From positions 496,001 through 560,000 of the forward strand of contig NZ_JBNAFY010000002.1 in NCBI RefSeq assembly GCF_049800915.1: a stretch of DNA of 64,000 nucleotides, given 5' to 3'. The notes under the pieces were generated by a model. That model was given only the letters and a program-made list of their open reading frames with translations. It had not been told where the DNA came from and made no database searches. Source of the stretch: Amaricoccus macauensis_A (GTDB lineage: Bacteria; Pseudomonadota; Alphaproteobacteria; Rhodobacterales; Rhodobacteraceae). This document shows positions 1 through 8,925 of this stretch, piece after piece. How positions within the stretch are numbered: position 1 is the stretch's first letter; each line of letters begins with the position of its first letter. Both the position numbers and the translations under genes were made by a program.

Positions 1-729
<729 letters not shown>

Positions 730-812
730 CCTGCCCAGGCGATACCGGTGAAATCATGGAAGGGGGGATATCCTCCCTTCCGGGCGACAACCCCAGTCGG
801 CGGGAGACCCCG

Positions 813-2279
813 ATGAAACTCAGCAATGCGACACTCGGCTCCCTTCCGGAGGGTGTGAAGGTTCCGAGTTACGATCGCTCCTCCCTGACACCCGGCATTG
901 TCCATATCGGGCTCGGCAACTTCCATCGTGCGCACCAGGCGTGGTATTTGCATCGTCTCTTCGAACAGGGCCTTTGCCATGACTGGGCGATCGTGGGGGC
1001 TGGCGTCCGGCCTTATGATGCGGTGATGCGCGAGAAGTTCCTCGCGCAGGACTGCCTGACCACGCTGATCGAGCTTGATCCGTCAGGCCAGTCGGTCGAG
1101 GTCGTGGGTTCGATGATTGACTATGTGCCGATCGAGGAGGGGAACGCGGCACTGATCGCGCGCATGGCGCAGCCCGATATCCGCATCGTGGCGATGACAG
1201 TCACCGAGGGTGGCTACTACATCGATCTCGCGACGAAGGGCTTCGATGCGGAGAACGCCGATATCCAGCACGATGCGAAGAACCCGGATCGTCCGCGCAC
1301 AGCCTTTGGAGCCATGATCGCCGCTCTGAAGATCAGGAAGGAGAAGGGGATCGGTCCTTTCACCTGCCAAAGCTGCGACAACCTTCAGGGCAATGGGGCG
1401 ATCCTGCGGCAGACGATCTTGTCGCTGGCAGAGCTTTCGGATCCGGATCTGGCAAAATGGATCGAAGCGAACTGCACGTTCCCGAACTCCATGGTCGACA
1501 GTATCGTGCCGGCAACCGGTCCTGCCGAGCTTGCGCTCGTGCGCGAACTCGGGATCGAGGACAATGTGCCGGTCACCCACGAGAATTTTCGCCAGTGGGT
1601 GCTTGAGGACAAATTCTGCGCGGGACGTCCCGATTGGGACAAGGCCGGTGCGACATTCACCGATCATGTGCATGACTTCGAGACCATGAAGATCCGCATC
1701 CTCAATGGCGGGCATCAGGTCATCGCTGCACCCGGCGATCTCCTCGGTGTACAGACCATTTCCGGTTGCATGGAACATCCTCTTATCGCCGGGCTATTCC
1801 GCAAGGTGATCGGCGAGAATGTCGCGCCCCATGTGAAACCGGTTCCGGGCTACACGCCTGCGGATTACATGGAGTTGATCGAGCGTCGTTTTTCCAACCC
1901 CGAGATCCGCGATACCACGCGACGAGTGGCCTTCGACGGGTCCTCTCGGCAGCCCGGCTTCATCCTGAATTCGGTCCATGACGGGCTCGAGGCGGGTGTT
2001 TCCGTAAGAGGGCTCGCGCTGGTTTCGGCGCTTTGGGCGCGATATTGCCTCGGCACCCGCGAGGACGGCTCGACGATCGAACCGAACGACCCGTTCTGGG
2101 ATCTGCTAACGGCCAAGGCTGCCGAAGCGAAGTCCGATCCCGCGGCGTGGCTCGGCATGCGGCAGTTCTATGGAAATCTAGGCGAAAAGTCTGCATTTGC
2201 AGAACCTTTCGCTACGTGGCTGGACATGATCTATAGGGTCGGGGTGGAGCAGACGCTCCAATCATATCTCGGCGACTAG
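813..2279 (+). CDS. mtlK: Mannitol 2-dehydrogenase (polyol-specific long-chain dehydrogenase)
   Basis: Oxidises D-mannitol (often also sorbitol or arabinitol) to the ketose with NAD+ in the cytoplasm. The 488-residue length fits the family. The N-terminal nucleotide-binding motif GIVHIGLGNFHRAHQ is present, and the catalytic KxxxxNxxH motif appears as K293, N298 and H301, matching the known spacing in Pseudomonas mannitol dehydrogenase. The frame is open upstream to an ATG at 726 overlapping the previous stop, but the ATG at 813 is preferred: it follows a GGGAG ribosome-binding site and begins MKLSN at the point where family similarity starts. It lies 83 bp after the transporter ATPase and 14 bp before xylulokinase, so it belongs to the polyol operon. 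Confidence 0.93.
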   Translation: MKLSNATLGSLPEGVKVPSYDRSSLTPGIVHIGLGNFHRAHQAWYLHRLFEQGLCHDWAIVGAGVRPYDAVMREKFLAQDCLTTLIELDPSGQSVEVVGSMIDYVPIEEGNAALIARMAQPDIRIVAMTVTEGGYYIDLATKGFDAENADIQHDAKNPDRPRTAFGAMIAALKIRKEKGIGPFTCQSCDNLQGNGAILRQTILSLAELSDPDLAKWIEANCTFPNSMVDSIVPATGPAELALVRELGIEDNVPVTHENFRQWVLEDKFCAGRPDWDKAGATFTDHVHDFETMKIRILNGGHQVIAAPGDLLGVQTISGCMEHPLIAGLFRKVIGENVAPHVKPVPGYTPADYMELIERRFSNPEIRDTTRRVAFDGSSRQPGFILNSVHDGLEAGVSVRGLALVSALWARYCLGTREDGSTIEPNDPFWDLLTAKAAEAKSDPAAWLGMRQFYGNLGEKSAFAEPFATWLDMIYRVGVEQTLQSYLGD

Positions 2280-2293
2280 AAGGTTGTTCAGCC

Positions 2294-3748
2294 ATGACCA
2301 CGTATCTCGGCATCGACCTAGGCACGTCCGGTATCCGGGCGTTGCTGGTTGACGAGGGCGGTGCGCCGCTCGCATCGGCCTCTAAGGAAATGTCGGTGTC
2401 CTATCCGCATCCCGGCTGGTGCGAACAGGACCCGGGCGCCTGGATCGAGGCGCTCGAGAGCGTGGTTGGGGAGTTGAAGCGCGACTACCCGCGGTTCGCG
2501 GATATCCGGGCGATCGGCGTTGCGGGGCACATGCATGGTGCGACGCTACTCGACGCCGACGACCGGGTGATCCGGCCCTGCATACTCTGGAATGACACGC
2601 GGAGCCATGCGGAGGCCACGCGGCTCGATGCGGTCCCTGGTGTCCAGGGGCTCTCGGGAAATATCGTTTTTCCGGGTTTCACGGCGCCTAAACTGCTCTG
2701 GGTGCAGGCGCATGAACCCGAGAATTTTGAGCGGGTGGCAAAGGTTCTTCTGCCTGCCGCTTATCTGAACCACTACCTCACCGGAGATCATGTGGCCGAC
2801 ATGTCTGACAGCGCGGGTACGTCCTGGCTAGATGTCGGCGGGCGCGACTGGTCAGAAAATCTGCTGGCTGCGGGCGGAATGCGGCGCGATCAGATGCCGC
2901 GGCTCGTCGAGGGCAGCGCGCCCGCAGGCGTCCTGCGTGCCGATCTGGCCATGAAATGGGGCCTCTTGGACAACGTGGTGATTGCCGGCGGCGCGGGCGA
3001 CAATGCGGCTGCGGCCTGCGGCATCGGGGCGCTGAACGAAGGCGACGGATTTGTCTCGCTCGGTACGTCGGGCGTGGTTCTGGCCGCACGCGGCGGCTAT
3101 CACCCCGCACCGGAGACGGCGGTCCATACCTTCTGTCATGCAGTGCCCGAGCGCTGGTATCAGATGGGCGTGATGCTCTCGGCCACCGACAGTCTCAACT
3201 GGCTCGGGCGCATCACGGGCCAGAAACCCGGCGATCTCGCGCGCGGGCTCGGGGACACGCTTCAGGCGCCGGGTCGGGTGCGGTTCCTGCCTTATCTCTC
3301 CGGAGAGCGGACGCCGCACAATGACGCGGATATCAGAGGCAGTTTCACGGGGTTGGGACAGGAATCTGACGTATCAGACCTGACGCGCGCCGTTTTCGAG
3401 GGGGTGGCTTTCGGGCTCAAGGACTCCTTCGAGGCGATCCGCTCGACAGGAGCCGAACTGAAGGCGCCTTTCGCCATCGGTGGGGGAACCCGCTCGCGCT
3501 ACTGGGTCGAACTGATGGCAACGGTTTTCGGCGTGCCGCTCAACCTGCCGGAGGGCAGTGAATTTGGTGCCGCTCTTGGAGCGGCACGACTGGGAATGGT
3601 CGCGGCGACGGGGGCCACGCCGAGCGATGTGATGTCGCCGCCGGGTGTCTCTGCCGTCGTGGAACCAAACCCGTTGCTCATTGATGCATTCGAAGAAAGT
3701 TACGCCGCCTTCAAGGCGACATATCCGGCCATTCGCGCTATTCAATAA
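2294..3748 (+). CDS. xylB: Xylulokinase (FGGY family)
   Basis: Phosphorylates D-xylulose to xylulose 5-phosphate, feeding the pentose phosphate pathway. At 484 residues it has normal FGGY kinase length. The N-terminal phosphate-binding motif GIDLGTSGIRALLVD and the GGAGDNAAAACG segment containing the catalytic aspartate (about residue 237) are visible, followed by SLGTSGVV and a C-terminal GGGTRS adenosine-binding motif. It starts 14 bp after mtlK. In the smo/mtl operon of Rhodobacter sphaeroides this kinase handles xylulose formed from arabinitol. Here it may also serve the xylose operon near 27-31 kb, which has an isomerase but no kinase of its own; that link is inference. Confidence 0.93.
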   Translation: MTTYLGIDLGTSGIRALLVDEGGAPLASASKEMSVSYPHPGWCEQDPGAWIEALESVVGELKRDYPRFADIRAIGVAGHMHGATLLDADDRVIRPCILWNDTRSHAEATRLDAVPGVQGLSGNIVFPGFTAPKLLWVQAHEPENFERVAKVLLPAAYLNHYLTGDHVADMSDSAGTSWLDVGGRDWSENLLAAGGMRRDQMPRLVEGSAPAGVLRADLAMKWGLLDNVVIAGGAGDNAAAACGIGALNEGDGFVSLGTSGVVLAARGGYHPAPETAVHTFCHAVPERWYQMGVMLSATDSLNWLGRITGQKPGDLARGLGDTLQAPGRVRFLPYLSGERTPHNDADIRGSFTGLGQESDVSDLTRAVFEGVAFGLKDSFEAIRSTGAELKAPFAIGGGTRSRYWVELMATVFGVPLNLPEGSEFGAALGAARLGMVAATGATPSDVMSPPGVSAVVEPNPLLIDAFEESYAAFKATYPAIRAIQ

Positions 3749-3794
3749 GACATCCCGCGCGGGGGGCGCGGGAGGTGATCAAGGAGCCTTCGAC

Positions 3795-4724
3795 ATGATC
3801 CTCTGTTGCGGTGAAGCACTGATAGATATGCTGCCCGATTCGGGGGCGAGCGGGGACCTCTGTTACCGCCCCGTTTCGGGTGGAGCGATCTTCAACACCG
3901 CCATCGCACTGGGACGGCTGGGTGTTCAGACCGGCATGCTGACCGGCCTTTCCACCGATCTGTTCGGACAGCAGCTCGAGATGGATTTGAAGGCAAGTCG
4001 CGTGGACACGACCCATGTGATCAAGTCCAGCCGCCCCACCACACTGGCATTCGTACGCCTGGTGGATGGTCATGCAACCTACACATTCTACGACGAAAAT
4101 TCTGCCGGGCGGATGATCGGGACGGCCGATCTGCCAGAGCTTCCGAGCGATGTCACGGCCCTCTATGTCGGTGGGATCAGCCTCGTGGGTGAGCCGGGAG
4201 CCGATACCTACGCTCATCTGGTGGAGAGCGAGGCGGCGGGCCGCGCGGTTTTCGTCGATCCCAATATCCGGCCGGGGTTCATCACGGATGTGGCGCGCTA
4301 TCGCGCCAGGATGGAGAAGGTTCTGTCGCATGCGGATATTGCCAAGGTCTCGGACGAGGACCTGAACTGGATCTATCCGGGTGCGGAGGCCATGGCGGAC
4401 AAGGTCGCCCGTCTTCAGGAGGCGGGGCCGGCGATGATTATTGTCACCAAGGGCGGATCGGGTGCGAGCGCCTATCTCCAGGGCGGACGACAGGTGGATG
4501 TGGCCTCGCGCCGGGTCGAGGTTGTCGATACCGTGGGAGCGGGCGACACGTTCAACGCGGGCGTTCTGGCGAAACTATCCGCGCTCGGTTTCCTTTCTAA
4601 AGAAGGGATGCGGGGCCTTACGGAGGAGGCTGCCGAGGCTGCGCTCGCCCATGGTGCGAAGGTCGCGGCGATCACTGTCAGCCGGGCGGGCGCCAACCCG
4701 CCGTGGCAGGACGAGCTCGACTGA
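3795..4724 (+). CDS. mtlZ: Fructokinase (PfkB/ribokinase family)
   Basis: A PfkB-family sugar kinase of 309 residues, expected to phosphorylate the fructose made by mannitol or sorbitol dehydrogenase to fructose 6-phosphate. The C-terminal signature DTVGAGDTFNAG is complete, with the catalytic base at D251, and an N-terminal GEALIDMLPD segment is typical of bacterial fructokinases. The frame is open from 3645 inside xylB, but the ATG at 3795 is preceded by AAGGAG at 3781-3786 and gives the normal start MILCCGEALID. It closes the polyol operon. The name mtlZ follows the equivalent Rhodobacter sphaeroides gene; substrate specificity is inferred from position. Confidence 0.87.
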   Translation: MILCCGEALIDMLPDSGASGDLCYRPVSGGAIFNTAIALGRLGVQTGMLTGLSTDLFGQQLEMDLKASRVDTTHVIKSSRPTTLAFVRLVDGHATYTFYDENSAGRMIGTADLPELPSDVTALYVGGISLVGEPGADTYAHLVESEAAGRAVFVDPNIRPGFITDVARYRARMEKVLSHADIAKVSDEDLNWIYPGAEAMADKVARLQEAGPAMIIVTKGGSGASAYLQGGRQVDVASRRVEVVDTVGAGDTFNAGVLAKLSALGFLSKEGMRGLTEEAAEAALAHGAKVAAITVSRAGANPPWQDELD

Positions 4725-4762
4725 AGCGCCAGTGGGGCGGTTCAGGAACGACTGATTCTCTA

Positions 4763-4836
4763 TATGGAATTCGATATGGAAACGGTATGGAATCGATATG
4801 GTTTCCATACATACGTTTCTGGACGTTTCGTTAACC
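4763..4836. repeat. Phased TATGG repeat element, copy 1
   Basis: Four direct TATGG boxes start at 4763, 4775, 4786 and 4797, spaced 12, 11 and 11 bp and separated by AATCGA- or AAACGG-type linkers. A perfect 8-bp inverted pair GTATGGAA (4785-4792) and TTCCATAC (4803-4810) overlaps the last boxes. CATAC follows at 4810 and TTTCGTTAACC at 4826-4836. A second copy with the same spacings lies at 49503-49575. Both lie between convergent genes. Function unknown; a protein-binding array is possible because the period is close to one helical turn. Confidence 0.8.
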
Positions 4837-4905
4837 GCAGCGGAACACGGGACTTGGGGAAACCTGTCAGGATAGACGGTGAGCCCGCATGTTGCGTGGA
4901 GTGGC

Positions 4906-5223
4906 TCAGAATCGCCCGGTGATCGGGTAGGCAGGTCCGATGGCCTGTGGATGGTGCGGGTTTGCGGCGGGATCGAGGCATGCCTCGCGCGTGAGATCGA
5001 GCGCGCAGGGGGTGCCGGTGGGGGGAGGGTCCTGGCCTGAGTGGCAGAGGAGGTCTGCGCGGATCTGATCCGCCGAACGGAACTCTACAATTTTCCCCGC
5101 CATTCGCTTGAGCAAAAAGTTCAGGAAGCCGGGCGGCTCGGCCCAGCAAGACGGTCTGGAAAAGGGCTGGTTCGTATCGGGGGCGGGCTCTTCGGGCAGC
5201 AGGGTTTGTGCATTGCCGGTCAT
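4906..5223 (-). CDS. Small hypothetical protein
   Basis: A 105-residue frame on the same strand as the amidohydrolase and cyclo-ligase genes, starting 68 bp after the amidohydrolase stop. I do not recognise a family. The sequence is proline-rich at both ends, with a central more ordered part (FLNFLLKRMAGKIVEF) and two later cysteines within CALDLTREACL. Third codon positions are GC-rich, like real genes here, and no better frame competes. Against it, no clear ribosome-binding site precedes the ATG. There is no signal peptide and no convincing membrane segment. It may be a third member of the 5-FCL/amidohydrolase transcript. Confidence 0.5.
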   Translation of the reverse strand: MTGNAQTLLPEEPAPDTNQPFSRPSCWAEPPGFLNFLLKRMAGKIVEFRSADQIRADLLCHSGQDPPPTGTPCALDLTREACLDPAANPHHPQAIGPAYPITGRF

Positions 5224-5291
5224 GCGCGCAAACCGGAAAGGCCGGTGCGAGCCGGGTTCGGGCGAGGCCAGCGGACGTCCGGATTCTGACC

Positions 5292-6509
5292 CTAATCGCC
5301 CGCCAGCGCGGCGATGGCGCGGGTGAGCAGGATGACCCCGGGTTCGATGTCGCCCCAGTCGGTGTCCTCCTCCGGAGCGTGGCTGATCCCGCCTTTAGAG
5401 GGCACGAAGATCAGGCCCGCGGGGACATGCCGGGCGAAGGTCTGGGCGTCGTGGCCAGCGCCCGAGGCCATGACGCGGGCCTTCAACCCATCCCACTGTG
5501 CGAGTTCCACGAGTTGCTCGGTGATGCGTTCGTCCATGCGGGTGGGCGGCAACCAGGATTGTTCGGCAATTTCGAGCCCGAGGTCGTGATCTTGCGCGGC
5601 CTGTTCGAGCGTCTCGCGGCAGGCGTCGGCAAGCGCGTGCATCACGCGCTCGTCCGTGTCGCGGGCAATGATCGAGAATGCGGCCTCGCCGGCGATGGAA
5701 TGGGGAAAGTTGGGGCTCAGCGCGGCCTGCCCGACGGTGAGGCGGCTTTGGGAAGTGCCTGCGCGTGCGAGGATCGCGTCGATTCCGGCTCCAAAAGAGG
5801 CCATGCCGCGGAAGGCATCCCGGCGCAGGTGCATCGGCGTGGTGCCGGAGTGATTGGCCTGGCCTGTGAAGGTGACGAGCCAGTTGAAGACACCCGAAAC
5901 CGCATCGACGATGCCGATCTGATCGCCCATGGTTTCGAGCACCGGACCCTGCTCGATATGCAGTTCGAGGAAGGCATGAATGCTGCCCTGGGGCAGGGCG
6001 ACATCGGACGGGCTGAGACCCTGCGCCCCCATCGCATGGGCAAGCGCGATGCCGTGGTCGTCGCGGGCTGCCTGCATCCATTCGGGGCCGACCTCGCCGG
6101 TCAGGGCCTGGCTGCCGAGCATCCCGCCGAAGCGGCCTTCCTCGTCGGCAGTGCAGACGATCTCGATGGGGCGGGCGGGACAAAAGCCCTGTTCCTTGAG
6201 GGTGCGGACAGCCTCGAGCGCCGAGAGAACGCCGAGCGCACCGTCGAACGGGCCGCCTTCGGGGACGGTATCGAGATGGGAGCCCGCAAAAACCGCTGCG
6301 CCAGTGCCGGACTGCCAGCGGCCGAAGACATTGCCGATGGCGTCCATGCGTGGCGCGAGCCCTGCGGCCTTGAAACGGGACATGAGCCAGCGCCGCCCGG
6401 CCATGTCCTGGTCCGAGAGGCTCACCCGGTTGATACCTGCACGGCCAGGCAGATGGCCGATTTCGTTGACCGCTTCGAGATCGAGGCGCAGACGCTCGAG
6501 ATCGATCAT
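5292..6509 (-). CDS. M20-family Zn-dependent amidohydrolase (N-carbamoyl-L-amino-acid hydrolase / allantoate amidohydrolase type)
   Basis: Predicted di-metal amidase of the M20 hydantoinase/carbamoylase (AllC/HyuC/beta-ureidopropionase) group, hydrolysing an N-carbamoyl or ureido compound in the cytoplasm. At 405 residues it matches the family. Metal-site motifs are visible: GSHLDTVPEGGPFDG with His and bridging Asp, TADEEGRFGG with the glutamates, a mid-protein HIEQGP, and a C-terminal SGAGHDAQ plus GGISHAPEE. The start ATG overlaps the stop of the cyclo-ligase gene in an ATGA, so the two are translationally coupled. No other purine or pyrimidine breakdown genes are adjacent, so the exact substrate cannot be read from context. 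Confidence 0.85.
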   Translation of the reverse strand: MIDLERLRLDLEAVNEIGHLPGRAGINRVSLSDQDMAGRRWLMSRFKAAGLAPRMDAIGNVFGRWQSGTGAAVFAGSHLDTVPEGGPFDGALGVLSALEAVRTLKEQGFCPARPIEIVCTADEEGRFGGMLGSQALTGEVGPEWMQAARDDHGIALAHAMGAQGLSPSDVALPQGSIHAFLELHIEQGPVLETMGDQIGIVDAVSGVFNWLVTFTGQANHSGTTPMHLRRDAFRGMASFGAGIDAILARAGTSQSRLTVGQAALSPNFPHSIAGEAAFSIIARDTDERVMHALADACRETLEQAAQDHDLGLEIAEQSWLPPTRMDERITEQLVELAQWDGLKARVMASGAGHDAQTFARHVPAGLIFVPSKGGISHAPEEDTDWGDIEPGVILLTRAIAALAGD

Positions 6510-7090
6510 TGCTGTGGCCGGAAGAGGCCCCGCTCGGTCGCCACGCAGTCGAGTGGCATGTCGTGAGGGCCTCGGGGCAGCAGTTCGACCTGCTGGGCGG
6601 CGAAGGCAAGGCCGATGGTCAGGATCGGGCCGGCCTCGCGGAGCTGTGCGATGGTGCGGTCGTAGAAGCCGCCGCCATAACCCAGGCGGTAGCCCTGGTT
6701 ATCGAAAGAAAGCAGCGGGACAATGAGGGCGCGGGGGGTCACCGTTTCGCCCTTGATCGGGACCCTGATCCGGTAGGCGCCGTTTTCCAGGGGCGCGCCG
6801 GGGTGCCAGCGGTGAAAGGCAAGAGGTTCCTCGAGTGCAGTCACGACCGGCAGGCAGGTGTCGAGTTCCTCGCCGCGCAAGGCGTGCATCAGGGGCATCG
6901 AGTCGATCTCACCGCGCACGGCGAGATAGCAGGCGACGGGACTGGCCCTGTCATGTGCCAGGATTTCGCGGAAGGCGTGGGCCGCGGCGACGCGCGCGGC
7001 ACCGGGCCGGGCAAGACCTGCCCTCTGCCGCTCCGTGCGCGCCTTGCGTCGCAGGTCCGCCTTGGCGGCGGCGAGGGTTTCGTCTTTCAT
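6506..7090 (-). CDS. 5-formyltetrahydrofolate cyclo-ligase
   Basis: Converts 5-formyltetrahydrofolate to 5,10-methenyltetrahydrofolate using ATP, in one-carbon metabolism. The 194-residue product carries the family signature YGGGFYDRTI in the C-terminal third, preceded by PLLSFDNQGYRLG, and basic N-terminal residues RRKAR used for ATP phosphate binding. The frame is open further upstream to 7219, but that stretch overlaps the 6S RNA candidate, and the ATG at 7090 (MKDETLAAAKADLR) fits the family start. The stop overlaps the start of the M20 amidohydrolase. Linkage of this gene (ygfA in E. coli) to 6S RNA is known in many proteobacteria. Confidence 0.9.
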   Translation of the reverse strand: MKDETLAAAKADLRRKARTERQRAGLARPGAARVAAAHAFREILAHDRASPVACYLAVRGEIDSMPLMHALRGEELDTCLPVVTALEEPLAFHRWHPGAPLENGAYRIRVPIKGETVTPRALIVPLLSFDNQGYRLGYGGGFYDRTIAQLREAGPILTIGLAFAAQQVELLPRGPHDMPLDCVATERGLFRPQQ

Positions 7091-7104
7091 GCGGTCTCCG
7101 TATT

Positions 7105-7266
7105 GGGGCGGAACCAGCGCGACCGTGGGGGCGGGAGATCCTCGAGAGCCTGGATAACCAGGTGGGCGCCAGGTACGATAGGCCAGGGCCAGTCGCAGAG
7201 CCAGCTCCCTCAAGAACATTTAAGGCCACTAGGATAGGGCCCCGCACGGGAAGGCCAGAAGCCGCC
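7105..7266 (-). ncRNA. ssrS: 6S RNA (ssrS) candidate
   Basis: The minus-strand RNA directly upstream of the 5-FTHF cyclo-ligase can fold like 6S RNA. An outer pairing GGCGG (7262-7266) with CCGCC (7107-7111) and a closing stem CCGTG-C-GGGG (7240-7249) with CCCCCACGG (7123-7131) enclose an open central region. Inside, CTTGAG pairs with CTCGAG and AGCTGG with CCAGGCT (one bulge) to form the apical arm. Length near 160 nt and the position before this gene match 6S RNA in other proteobacteria, where it binds the housekeeping RNA polymerase. A TACATT -10-like hexamer lies just upstream on the minus strand. I see no gene in the remaining bases up to 7443. End points are approximate. Confidence 0.75.
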
Positions 7267-7443
7267 GGTCCTCAATGTAGCGCGCAAGGGGAGCGGTTTG
7301 AAGGTCCGCAATCCCTGCGAGGTGAGGATTTTTTTGCTAGGGCGCGGTGGCCCGGCGTCATGGGTGGCGGGAAGATGGTTGGGCTGAGTGCGTTGTGGCC
7401 GGGACGGGTTGACCCCTTCGGCGCGCTCGTCCATTGAACGGCC

Positions 7444-7773
7444 ATGCTGGTATACAAGGTATTTCGAAGCCCGGAGTGGGCGGAATTCGAGGCGGCCGGG
7501 ACAACGCTTGGCGCGCCGGTCGATCTGGCCGATGGTTTCGTGCATCTCTCGACTGCGGCACAGCTCGGGGGGACGCTGAAGAAGCATTTCGCCGGGGAGA
7601 CCGGGCTGGTTCTTCTGGCCGTCGATCCAAGAACGATCGGCTCGGACCTGCGCTGGGAGCCGTCGCGCGGGGGTGATCTCTTCCCGCATCTCTACCGGCC
7701 GCTGGAGATGGCCGATGTTGTCTGGACCTGCCCGATCGAGGATGGCGGGGTGCTGCCGGAGGGGCTGACATGA
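7444..7773 (+). CDS. DUF952 family protein
   Basis: A 109-residue protein of the DUF952 family (Pfam PF06108). Family hallmarks visible are the start MLVYKVFRSPEW, the central DGFVHLSTAAQLGGTLKKHF and the C-terminal FPHLYRPLEMADV. Function is not established; no signal peptide or membrane segment is seen, so it should be cytosolic. Its stop overlaps the start of pyrD in an ATGA, a linkage I recall from other alphaproteobacteria, so it is likely co-translated with dihydroorotate dehydrogenase. The ribosome-binding site is weak. Confidence 0.88.
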   Translation: MLVYKVFRSPEWAEFEAAGTTLGAPVDLADGFVHLSTAAQLGGTLKKHFAGETGLVLLAVDPRTIGSDLRWEPSRGGDLFPHLYRPLEMADVVWTCPIEDGGVLPEGLT

Positions 7774-8840
7774 GCTTCGCAGAACGCGCGGGCCTGTCGG
7801 TTCTGCATCGGCTCGACCCGGAGCGAGCGCATGAGATTGCGCTTCACGCGATGCGTGCGGGCTTCGGGCCGCGGCAGGAGGCAGTCGTGTCGGAGCGGTT
7901 GCGTGTGAGCGTGGCCGGGCTCGATCTGCCCAATCCGCTTGGCCTTGCCGCGGGGCTCGACAAGAATGCCGTGGCTGTGGAACCGCTCCTGCGGGCAGGT
8001 TTCGGGTTCGTGGAGGTGGGGGCCGCGACGCCTCTGCCGCAACCGGGAAACCCGAAGCCCCGGCTGTTCAGGCTGACCGGGGATCGTGCGATCATCAACC
8101 GGTTCGGTTTCAACAATGAAGGAATGGAGGCCATCGGCGCGCGGCTGGAGGGCCGGGGCTCCGGAGGCGTTGTCGGCATCAATCTCGGGGCCAACAAGGC
8201 GAGTGCGGACCGGGCGGCGGATTATGTTCGCGTTCTCGAGCGGATCGGACCGCATGTGGATTTTGCCACCGTCAACGTCTCTTCGCCCAACACCGAACGG
8301 CTCCGGGAATTGCAGGGCCGTGACGCGCTGGCTGCGTTGATCGGCGGGGTGGTGGAGGCAAATGCGGCGCTGTGCCGCCCGATCCCGGTCTTTCTCAAGA
8401 TTGCTCCGGATCTCGGCCGGGACGAGCTCTCCGATATTGCCGAAGTGGCGCTTCAGAGCGGGATTTCCGGGATTGTCGCGACCAATACCACGCTGTCGCG
8501 AGAGGGGCTCACCTCGCCCGAGAAAGGCGAGGCGGGAGGCCTTTCGGGCGCACCGCTCTTCGAGCGCTCCACCGTGGTTCTGGCGCGGCTCTACCAGTTG
8601 ACCGGCGGGCGTCTGCCGCTGATCGGGGTGGGCGGCATCCGCACCGGGGCGGACGCCTATGCAAAGATCCGGGCGGGCGCCTCGGCCCTGCAGATCTACT
8701 CGGCGCTGGTCTACGAGGGCCTGTCGCTCGTGCCGCGCATCCTGGGGGATCTCGATCGACTGCTCGAAAAGGACGGTTTCAACAGCCTCGGTGATGCGGT
8801 CGGTAGGGATGCAACGTCCTGGGCGGACCGCGACGTTTGA
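7770..8840 (+). CDS. pyrD: Dihydroorotate dehydrogenase (quinone), class 2
   Basis: Oxidises dihydroorotate to orotate with membrane quinone as acceptor, the fourth step of UMP synthesis. At 356 residues it is a class 2 enzyme: the N-terminal helical extension containing LDPERAHEIALHAM, which carries the quinone site, precedes the FMN barrel. Motifs seen are GLAAGLDKNAVAVEPL, the NRFGFNNEGM segment, NVSSPNTERLRELQ with the catalytic serine region, and GVGGIRTGADAYAKI plus ALQIYSALVYEG for FMN phosphate binding. The start ATG overlaps the DUF952 stop. Confidence 0.95.
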   Translation: MSFAERAGLSVLHRLDPERAHEIALHAMRAGFGPRQEAVVSERLRVSVAGLDLPNPLGLAAGLDKNAVAVEPLLRAGFGFVEVGAATPLPQPGNPKPRLFRLTGDRAIINRFGFNNEGMEAIGARLEGRGSGGVVGINLGANKASADRAADYVRVLERIGPHVDFATVNVSSPNTERLRELQGRDALAALIGGVVEANAALCRPIPVFLKIAPDLGRDELSDIAEVALQSGISGIVATNTTLSREGLTSPEKGEAGGLSGAPLFERSTVVLARLYQLTGGRLPLIGVGGIRTGADAYAKIRAGASALQIYSALVYEGLSLVPRILGDLDRLLEKDGFNSLGDAVGRDATSWADRDV

Positions 8841-8925
8841 GACATTTCCGTGACGCGGGCCTTGCCTTGCGCCGCCGGAGCCGCAAACAATGCGACGACA
8901 GCGGGAAACCGGAGGCCTTGCAGAG

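Noticed and set aside
4740..4840. CRISPR array or microsatellite at the TATGG repeats
   Set aside because: Units are 11 bp with no spacers, only four boxes, and the same layout recurs elsewhere with fixed downstream motifs.
5208..6566. Open frame of 452 codons on the plus strand, antisense to the M20 amidohydrolase
   Set aside because: Low-complexity Gly/Ala/Asp composition typical of the reverse complement of a GC-rich gene; the minus-strand frame has complete metal-site motifs.
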